This document shows positions 1 through 5,397 of a stretch of DNA of 5,397 nt, one piece after another. Under the pieces are notes generated by a model. That model saw nothing but the letters and a program-made list of their open reading frames with translations. It was not told where the DNA came from and searched no databases. Source of the stretch: Sulfurimonas sp. (GTDB lineage: Bacteria; Campylobacterota; Campylobacteria; Campylobacterales; Sulfurimonadaceae); assembly GCA_021157485.1 (NCBI GenBank), contig JAGGWO010000156.1, positions 1 through 5,397 on the forward strand. The letters are read 5' to 3'. The translations under genes were made by a program, and so were the position numbers. Every line of letters starts with the position of its first letter. The first letter of the stretch is position 1.

Positions 1-3000
1 AGTTTGCAGTAAGAGCTATAATTGGAATGTGGTAGTCCAATCTATTTCGTATCTCTTTTGTAGCATCAATACCATTCATTACAGGCATGTTTATATCCAT
101 AAAAACAATATCATACTCTGTTTCTAGCACTTTATTTACTGCGTCTTGACCATCGAATGCAAATGTTATGTGAACATTTGGATATTGCTCAAATATTGAC
201 TCGATTAACATTCGATTAACATCATAATCTTCAGCAACAAGTATATTTAGGTGTGTATTGTTTATCTTGTTGGTAGTTATATCAACTGAGGGCATTGCCT
301 GTGCTTTTGAAAGTAAAAAATTATATAAATTAGAACCAAAAGATTCATCAATAACAATATCTACACAATTTAAACTTTCACTACATTGGTTTGTAATACA
401 TATAATTTGATCTTTAGATAGTAAGTCTGTTAGACCTAAGCCAACTCTTTTTTCAAAAGTGATAATAAGAGTATTTGATGTAATTACTTCTTTATAGTTA
501 GAGTCTTTATTCATAACTTTATAATCGATATGAAAAGAGTTTAAAGTATTTTCAATCAGCTCCATGTTAAATTCATTACTATTAATGATAACTATTTCAT
601 ATTCAGATAAAAGATCTTTTAAAATAGTTGAAGTTTCACATTTTTGCAGTTGAATATCAAAATAAAATTTGCTTCCTTCACTCTCTTTAGAGTCAACTTT
701 TAATTCTCCTCCAAATAGCTTGACAAGATTACTACTAATACTAAGCCCTAATCCAGTTCCACCAAACTTTCTTGTTGTGGAATCATCAGCTTGAGAAAAC
801 TCTTCAAAGATTTTAGATTGTTGGGACTCAGATATTCCTATACCACTATCTTTGATTATAAATCTAATAGTTTGAGTCTCTTTATTCGTCTCAAGAACCT
901 TTGTCTCAAAGGTGATTTTCCCATATTGGGGTGTAAACTTGATGGCATTTGATATTAGATTTGTTAAAATCTGATTTAGACGAGTATAGTCAAAAACCAT
1001 ACACTCAAACATAGTTATATCAAACTTATTAATATAGTTTATAGATTTGTTGTCTGCTAACGATTTTAACAGCTCATATACTGTTGAGAGTTCTACAAAT
1101 ATATTTGTATTTACTCTCTCTAATTCTACTTTTTTATTGGATATTTTTGAAAAATCCAAGATATCATTGATAATATTGAGTAGTGTTTTCGTTGAATTAT
1201 TGATGATGTCAATATATTTATTCTGAGTATCATTAAGTTGCGTGTTAGCTAGTAATTCACTAAAACCTAAGATTCCATTCATTGGAGTTCTTATCTCATG
1301 TGACATATTGGCTAAAAACATAGCTTGAGCAGCTTCAGCTTTTTGAGCTTTTATTTTACTGGTTTCTATCTCAGTTATATCACTGAAGGTAGTTATTATA
1401 TATGTTTGCTCATTTTGCGTAAATTTACGGGCTGTCACTTTATATATTCTCTCTTGTGAATCTTTATTCACCATGAGTGCAAGATGAGTATCCTCTGGTT
1501 TATTTAGAACTGTTTCATACCAAAGTATATCTGTATATGAAGTTTTTAAATAACCTTCTTTTTCAATAAATAGGCCACATATACATGTATGTTCATTTAG
1601 AAAGTCTTCTATGTTTCCATAAGGAAAGTTCTTGAAAAAACTACTATTTAGAGTGTCAAGTTGACCATTTATTGCCACAGCTACAATATTATCCTCGTTG
1701 TCTAATATCATTTTTGTATATTTAGCCTGTCCTTCAATCGCTTTTTTAGCATCCACCAATGAGGTTACGTCTTCTCTTATTGCCATATACTCTACAATGT
1801 TGCCTGAAATATCTTTTAGAGGTAATACGGAACTTTTTACATAGTATTTTGAGCCATCTTTTTTTATATTTGAAAACTCTCCAGACCAAATTTCGCCTTT
1901 TTTTATAGTTCTCCATAGATCTCCAAATATTTCTGAGGGTATATCTGGATCTCTTACTATATTGTGCTTTGAACCAATCAGTTCTTCTGCTGAATATCCA
2001 CTAAGAATCTCAAAACCTCTGTTCACATAGGTGATTATTCCTTTTAAGTTTGTTTTTGAAACAATTAAAACAGTATCTATAGCACTTAAATACTCTTGAG
2101 CGGTTGTATTAGATAATTCTAATGCTTTCTCTTTTTCTTCTATATCTTGTGTGATATAATCAATAAGATGAAATATTGCATTATCTAGTTTTGATTTATT
2201 TTGAGTGTTTTTTATATCAATAGGTGTACTATGTTTAGTAGATGTATTTTTTTCATCTAAAAAGAGTATGGTCGTAGTTATGTTTAAAAAGGAGTTAGTG
2301 TGATGGTTACTTAAAAACTCTCCATATGTGAAAAAACCAGCTGTTGGAACAATGGCATTTATTTTTTTAAAGGTTTTTTCTAGTTCTTTATTTAAAAACT
2401 GTTTTCTTGCTGCACAAGAGTATATGAAAGAGGCTTGAACATTATGGTTTTTTATCTCAGCAGATGAGTTGTATATATTTACTAAAGTAGCACTACCTAT
2501 TCCAAATTGGACCTTTTCACCCTCTTTTAATGAGCCGGCATAAAGAATACTGTTATCATCAAGTTTAGTAATCATAGATCTTGCAATTAGAGTATCATGC
2601 TCTTGTTTAATTAGTGGAAACTCTATAGTAGAGGCCGGTATATCATTAGCAACATCATCACCTAAAACATCTCTATATACATCTATGATGTTTTTGTTGT
2701 CAATCTCATAAACACGATTTCCATCAGACTTGGTGATCGTAAATACGGGGCCAATTGCCTTCCATCCAAGGTTATAGTCACTATATGCTTCAAGCTCATC
2801 TCCACTTAGAGATACACCAACTACACCACCACTAAAAACATCACTATTTAATATTGTAAAAGTCTTTTCAAATTTAAAAAGGTCAGCTGCTGTACCTCCG
2901 GCAATAACTACATTTTCGTTAGTTAAATGAGATAAGCCTTCTAAATATTTTTCACCATCTAATTTAAGACCATCAGAAAAGGTGATGATACATTTGCAAT

Positions 3001-3346
3001 TTTCACTTTTGAGGGCATCTGCCATTTTAAGGCCTGCATTAAAAGGATCTTCTTCTTTTAAGGCGAAAGCTTTAAATGATGTTTTCTCAAAGATAGAGAT
3101 GCTTAGTACGGAACTGTGTTCTTGCATGTTTCCATTATAAATCTCTCCGGCAGTAGAAGAACCGATTAAAGTAGCATTTGGAATTATGCTGAGTATATCC
3201 TGTGTTAATATTTCAACTTCTGTAATATCTTCGATAGATGTGAACATTTGAATAAGAATTTTATCATTAGAGAGCACAACTTGGTGTTCAAGAAGATATT
3301 TGGTTAGACTGGTTTTATCGTCATAGGTATAGTTTAATTGTATCAT
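1..3346 (-). CDS. FIST-PAS-PAS hybrid sensor histidine kinase with degenerate and canonical receivers (partial, C-terminus beyond window)
   Basis: This is a cytoplasmic hybrid two-component kinase: ligand sensing should drive autophosphorylation of a His and transfer to a receiver Asp. I read 1115 residues in one uninterrupted frame; the 3' end lies off the left edge. Domains in order: FIST_N about 30-190 (GSSTAGEI at 62-69, FSDGL at 123-127, GGTAADL at 150-156); FIST_C about 195-345 (Trp195, Cys311, GFFTYGEF at 337-344); a helical linker to about 410; a PAS domain about 415-530 (Asn442, closing REDVT); a divergent PAS-like domain about 540-660 (Cys588, Cys590); HisKA with MSHEIRTPMNG and phospho-His683; HATPase_c with N-box Asn800, G1 DSGIGIS at 833-839 and G2 GGTGLG at 862-867; a degenerate receiver about 910-1022 (N922-S923 in place of the acidic pair); and a receiver from about 1035 (Glu1039/Asp1040, phospho-Asp1084, Thr1113). 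ATG at 3346 is chosen because an in-frame TAA lies upstream at 3377-3379. No membrane segments are evident. Ligand and output partner are unknown. Confidence 0.93.
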   Translation of the reverse strand, partial: MIQLNYTYDDKTSLTKYLLEHQVVLSNDKILIQMFTSIEDITEVEILTQDILSIIPNATLIGSSTAGEIYNGNMQEHSSVLSISIFEKTSFKAFALKEEDPFNAGLKMADALKSENCKCIITFSDGLKLDGEKYLEGLSHLTNENVVIAGGTAADLFKFEKTFTILNSDVFSGGVVGVSLSGDELEAYSDYNLGWKAIGPVFTITKSDGNRVYEIDNKNIIDVYRDVLGDDVANDIPASTIEFPLIKQEHDTLIARSMITKLDDNSILYAGSLKEGEKVQFGIGSATLVNIYNSSAEIKNHNVQASFIYSCAARKQFLNKELEKTFKKINAIVPTAGFFTYGEFLSNHHTNSFLNITTTILFLDEKNTSTKHSTPIDIKNTQNKSKLDNAIFHLIDYITQDIEEKEKALELSNTTAQEYLSAIDTVLIVSKTNLKGIITYVNRGFEILSGYSAEELIGSKHNIVRDPDIPSEIFGDLWRTIKKGEIWSGEFSNIKKDGSKYYVKSSVLPLKDISGNIVEYMAIREDVTSLVDAKKAIEGQAKYTKMILDNEDNIVAVAINGQLDTLNSSFFKNFPYGNIEDFLNEHTCICGLFIEKEGYLKTSYTDILWYETVLNKPEDTHLALMVNKDSQERIYKVTARKFTQNEQTYIITTFSDITEIETSKIKAQKAEAAQAMFLANMSHEIRTPMNGILGFSELLANTQLNDTQNKYIDIINNSTKTLLNIINDILDFSKISNKKVELERVNTNIFVELSTVYELLKSLADNKSINYINKFDITMFECMVFDYTRLNQILTNLISNAIKFTPQYGKITFETKVLETNKETQTIRFIIKDSGIGISESQQSKIFEEFSQADDSTTRKFGGTGLGLSISSNLVKLFGGELKVDSKESEGSKFYFDIQLQKCETSTILKDLLSEYEIVIINSNEFNMELIENTLNSFHIDYKVMNKDSNYKEVITSNTLIITFEKRVGLGLTDLLSKDQIICITNQCSESLNCVDIVIDESFGSNLYNFLLSKAQAMPSVDITTNKINNTHLNILVAEDYDVNRMLIESIFEQYPNVHITFAFDGQDAVNKVLETEYDIVFMDINMPVMNGIDATKEIRNRLDYHIPIIALTAN

Positions 3347-3350
3347 ATAG

Positions 3351-3358
3351 ACCTGCTT
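3351..3358 (-). promoter_or_regulatory. ribosome binding site of the FIST hybrid kinase gene
   Basis: On the minus strand this reads AAGCAGGT, giving a short AGG Shine-Dalgarno core about five bases before the ATG at 3346. The match is modest but correctly spaced and supports that start. Confidence 0.5.
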
Positions 3359-3378
3359 ATAATTATTGGCATTATTTT

Positions 3379-3387
3379 AGCATAACA
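3379..3387 (-). promoter_or_regulatory. possible extended -10 promoter for the kinase gene
   Basis: On the minus strand this reads TGTTATGCT, an extended -10 (TG, one base, then a four-of-six match to TATAAT), lying in AT-rich DNA without a clear -35. Campylobacterota housekeeping promoters typically rely on the -10 and an AT-rich upstream stretch, so the arrangement is plausible. It would start transcription about 25 bases before the kinase ATG. In DNA this AT-rich, such matches arise by chance, so this is a weak call. Confidence 0.3.
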
Positions 3388-3408
3388 AATCAAAATATTT
3401 AATATATA

Positions 3409-4011
3409 TTATTTTACTAAGTGTCTTTGTATTGTCCTGTATAGCGAGAGTTCAGCCCCTTGTATACTTTTAGCAAACGCAATAATTCCATCTTCATGAC
3501 CTCTCATTACAAAGATACTCTCATCAAATGGATTTCTATTTTCATAAAGTGAGGCAATCTCCTCTGCCATTTGGGCTGTTCCATACTCTGCGTTTGTTCC
3601 AAGAGAGTTGTTCTCTTTCATGAACTCCCAAAGAGCTTTTGAGTGGATATGTATCACTGCGTTTATCTCAGGGCTTATCTGATAAATCATAGCGTGGCTT
3701 AGAGCTTCACTACTTGGTTGATGTTTACCTTGTGAGATTACTTTGAATTGTGAAAAATTATAATCACTGATATAAGTGTAATATTCATTTGTGAGGGAAG
3801 TTAAATCTCCTGTTTGAGTGGCAGTTATGAAAAAAGATTTAGAGTTTTTTTCTCTTACAGAGATATTTCCATAGCCAATGCCATCTTGTACACCGATGAG
3901 ACCAAGAGTAAAGAGTCTTGAGCGTAGTGCTTCTAAGGCTTCATAATCATTAAACGCAGGTGCGTCTTTAGTTGTATGTTCTATAGAGTACTTTATAACA
4001 CCATCAATCAT
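3409..4011 (-). CDS. class II aldolase family protein, likely 5-(methylthio)ribulose-1-phosphate / 5-deoxyribulose-1-phosphate aldolase (Ald2-like)
   Basis: This 200-residue protein has the usual length and layout of the zinc-dependent class II aldolase/adducin family. Visible features are GYGNIS at 46-51 (phosphate-binding region), TQTGD at 65-69, PSSE at 99-102 with the likely catalytic Glu102, zinc ligands His121 and His123 in a HIH motif, YGT at 143-145, and the third zinc ligand His172 in RGHEDG. The family includes fuculose-1-phosphate aldolase, Ald2 of the DHAP shunt, and MtnB, a dehydratase acting on the same methylthioribulose-1-phosphate. Following mtnK and mtnA, the substrate is almost certainly that sugar phosphate or its 5-deoxy analogue. 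I favour the aldolase, giving DHAP plus methylthioacetaldehyde or acetaldehyde, because the kinase-isomerase-aldolase trio is the known shunt layout and no later salvage gene (mtnC, mtnD, mtnW or mtnX) is seen. MtnB is not excluded. Its ATG overlaps the mtnA stop by four bases, preceded by a weak AAGAAG. Confidence 0.85.
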   Translation of the reverse strand: MIDGVIKYSIEHTTKDAPAFNDYEALEALRSRLFTLGLIGVQDGIGYGNISVREKNSKSFFITATQTGDLTSLTNEYYTYISDYNFSQFKVISQGKHQPSSEALSHAMIYQISPEINAVIHIHSKALWEFMKENNSLGTNAEYGTAQMAEEIASLYENRNPFDESIFVMRGHEDGIIAFAKSIQGAELSLYRTIQRHLVK

Positions 4012-5072
4012 TTTAACTTCTTTATTTCATTTTCATCTGCTTCTATTAGTCCAGCTTCTGTAATAAGACCTGTAATAAGGCGGGCAGGGGTAACATCAAA
4101 ACCGTAATTTATGGCTTTTGAATCCTTGGGAGTGATACGAATATCTTGAGGTTTACCGTTGCTATCAATACCTCTCATGATATGAACTTCATCTTCACTT
4201 CTCATCTCAATCTCAATCTCTTTAACGCCATCACAGCTCTCAAAATCAAAAGTACTTAGTGGAAGAGCAATGTAGAAAGGAATGTTGTTATCTTTTGCGC
4301 TGAGTGCTTTAAGATATGTGCCTATTTTGTTTGCCGCATCACCACAGCGAGTTACTCTGTCTGCTCCAGTTATTACCATGTCAACCATCTCATGTTGCAT
4401 AAGATGCCCACCTGTATTATCCGCAATAATTGTGTGATTTACTCCTGCATCCAAAAGTTCCCATGACGTAAGGTTAGCACCTTGGTTACGTGGTCGCGTT
4501 TCATCTACCCATACGTGAATATCTATGCCTCTTTTTTTAGCTTCATAAATTGGTGCTAGTGCAGTTCCACTGTCTATTATTGCTAACCATCCAGCGTTAC
4601 AGTGAGTTAAAATATTAAAGTTTTTTAGGTTCTTTTTTCTCATTATATCTTCGATAATATCACAACCGATTTTTCCGATTGTCTCACTGCGTTTAACATC
4701 TTCATCACAGATTTTTATAGCTTCGGCTTTTGCATCTTTTAAAATATCATTGCTATTTTTTATAACTTCAACCATTCTATCAACTGCCCACATAAGGTTT
4801 ACAGCAGTAGGGCGAGAGGCTCTGATTTTAGCTGACTCTTGGATGATTTTATCTTTGTTATTTTCAAACTCACGAGCAAGTAGATAAACCCCAAACGCAG
4901 CAACATTACCGATAACTCCAGCTCCACGAACAGTCATGTCTGAAATAGCCTCTGTAGCATCATCACCAGTTTTTAAAACTCTTGTCAGTTCTTCATGTGG
5001 TAAGTATCTCTGGTCTAAAACTTCAAGGTCGCCATTTTTATTTAGCCACAGTGGTCTATATTTTCCATTCAT
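4008..5072 (-). CDS. mtnA: S-methyl-5-thioribose-1-phosphate isomerase (MtnA), GGH-type variant
   Basis: This enzyme converts the aldose methylthioribose-1-phosphate to the ketose methylthioribulose-1-phosphate; some family members also accept 5-deoxyribose-1-phosphate. It is a full-length 354-residue member of the aIF-2B-like isomerase family. Signatures are VRGAG at 48-52 (VRGAP in many relatives), catalytic Cys158 in THCNAG, VDETRPRNQGA at 189-199, catalytic Asp238 in TGADR, NKIGTY at 248-253 and PLST at 271-274. Cys158 and Asp238 correspond to Cys160 and Asp240 of the Bacillus subtilis enzyme. Several pocket-lining stretches differ from the textbook form: Trp162 after the Cys loop and DNTGGH at 218-223 where many MtnA proteins have an AAH sequence, suggesting a subfamily. 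The start is supported by a good AGGGAT ribosome binding site and by its ATGA overlap with the mtnK stop; it also overlaps the aldolase start by four bases. Function is well supported; which pentose phosphate dominates in vivo is not. Confidence 0.95.
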   Translation of the reverse strand: MNGKYRPLWLNKNGDLEVLDQRYLPHEELTRVLKTGDDATEAISDMTVRGAGVIGNVAAFGVYLLAREFENNKDKIIQESAKIRASRPTAVNLMWAVDRMVEVIKNSNDILKDAKAEAIKICDEDVKRSETIGKIGCDIIEDIMRKKNLKNFNILTHCNAGWLAIIDSGTALAPIYEAKKRGIDIHVWVDETRPRNQGANLTSWELLDAGVNHTIIADNTGGHLMQHEMVDMVITGADRVTRCGDAANKIGTYLKALSAKDNNIPFYIALPLSTFDFESCDGVKEIEIEMRSEDEVHIMRGIDSNGKPQDIRITPKDSKAINYGFDVTPARLITGLITEAGLIEADENEIKKLK

Positions 5073-5397
5073 TTTAACATCCCTATAACATCTTGTATCG
5101 TTTGTATATTTTTATACTCTTTTATAAACTTCTCACCGATTTTTAGTGCTAGTCTATTTGCTTTTTCTCTTGTCTCAGAATCTTCAATTCCACGAATATC
5201 TTCAACTCCGGCAATTCCAAGCTGTCTTCGCATAACTTTACACCCTGCAAAACCGATACTCTCTTGAAGTAGATTTAACATGAACTGCGTTTGATAAGCA
5301 TTTAGAACTTCTTTTGAAGCATATCCATCTAAAAGTAGGGCAGACTCACCCGTTTCATGCCAAAGAGATAAAAACTTCTTGGAAAATTCACTCCAAA
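5069..5397 (-). CDS. mtnK: S-methyl-5-thioribose kinase, C-terminal fragment (5' end beyond window)
   Basis: MtnK phosphorylates 5-methylthioribose on C1 with ATP; some homologues act on 5-deoxyribose. The last 108 residues are visible, roughly a quarter of the usual length of about 400. The frame is open from the right edge, starting WSEFSKKFLSLWHETG, and runs without interruption into the segment beginning MLNLLQESIGF, so the ATG at 5281 is an internal Met and not a start. The diagnostic C-terminal signature is ESIGFAGCKVMRRQLGIAGV, followed by D-I-R-G-I-E-D and a helix containing ANRLALKIG; this closely resembles the DSVGFAGCKM-IRR and hypoxic ending of characterised MtnK proteins. The ATP-binding and catalytic parts lie outside the window, so completeness cannot be judged. 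The TGA stop overlaps the mtnA ATG by four bases, making this the upstream partner of mtnA in one operon. Confidence 0.92.
   Translation of the reverse strand, partial: WSEFSKKFLSLWHETGESALLLDGYASKEVLNAYQTQFMLNLLQESIGFAGCKVMRRQLGIAGVEDIRGIEDSETREKANRLALKIGEKFIKEYKNIQTIQDVIGMLK
5079..5084 (-). promoter_or_regulatory. ribosome binding site of mtnA, inside the end of mtnK
   Basis: On the minus strand this reads AGGGAT, six bases before the mtnA ATG. It lies within the last codons of mtnK, which fits translational coupling at the ATGA junction. Confidence 0.65.

Larger units (their letters stand above)
3347..3408. other. 62-base AT-rich intergenic gap without a clear terminator
   Basis: This separates the aldolase stop codon from the kinase start codon on the same strand. 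It holds the possible -10 and ribosome binding site listed separately, plus short AT-only palindromes such as AATATATATT at 3401-3410. I see no GC-containing hairpin followed by a T run, so read-through from the salvage operon into the kinase gene is possible. Confidence 0.6.

Noticed and set aside
1..3346. Frameshift or split of the long kinase frame
   Set aside because: Landmarks at codons 62, 125, 150, 195, 311, 341, 442, 526, 588, 683, 800, 833, 862, 922, 1039 and 1084 all fall in the same frame with no stop between them.
3388..3420. Rho-independent terminator after the aldolase gene
   Set aside because: Only AT-only palindromes are present, with no GC-containing stem followed by a T run in the direction of transcription.
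3409..4011. Naming the aldolase gene mtnB outright
   Set aside because: The family residues fit both MtnB and Ald2, and the later salvage genes needed for MtnB's role are not seen in this window; a symbol would overstate the evidence.
5069..5281. A separate 70-residue protein starting at the ATG at 5281
   Set aside because: The same frame stays open upstream to the window edge and the residues before the Met continue the MtnK sequence, so this is the tail of mtnK.
1..5397. CRISPR array, insertion sequence, tRNA or rRNA
   Set aside because: I saw no spaced repeats, transposase, terminal inverted repeats or RNA-gene signatures; nearly all of the window is coding.

Overview
The window reads as part of a low-GC Campylobacterota (Epsilonproteobacteria) genome, most like Sulfurimonas or a relative. 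This rests on the AT-rich codon use, tight ATGA gene overlaps, and the style of the PAS/hybrid-kinase protein, including a Cys-Ile-Cys PAS segment I associate with this group. The genus is inference; no marker gene is present. All genes lie on the minus strand, so transcription runs from right (5397) to left (1).

Right part (3409-5397) is a compact three-gene operon: the C-terminal part of S-methyl-5-thioribose kinase (mtnK, cut by the right edge), S-methyl-5-thioribose-1-phosphate isomerase (mtnA), and a zinc-dependent class II aldolase-family protein (ald2-like, or less likely mtnB). Each junction is a 4-base ATGA overlap. Together they would phosphorylate methylthioribose (or 5-deoxyribose), isomerise it to the ribulose-1-phosphate form, and either cleave it to DHAP plus a C2 aldehyde (the DHAP shunt) or dehydrate it into the methionine salvage pathway. 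The three-gene layout matches known DHAP-shunt clusters for 5'-methylthioadenosine and 5'-deoxyadenosine by-products.

Centre (3347-3408) is a 62-base AT-rich gap with a possible extended -10 promoter and a modest ribosome binding site for the next gene. No convincing terminator is seen after the aldolase gene.

Left part (1-3346) is one very large open frame, at least 1115 residues, running off the left edge. It encodes a soluble hybrid sensor histidine kinase: an N-terminal FIST sensory module (FIST_N plus FIST_C), a canonical PAS domain, a second divergent PAS-like domain with a CIC motif, HisKA (His683), HATPase_c, a degenerate receiver lacking the acidic pair, and a canonical receiver (Asp1084) cut by the window edge. 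No transmembrane segment is evident, so it probably senses a cytoplasmic signal. Its position directly behind the thioribose-salvage genes, on the same strand, raises the possibility of a functional link, but adjacency is the only evidence.
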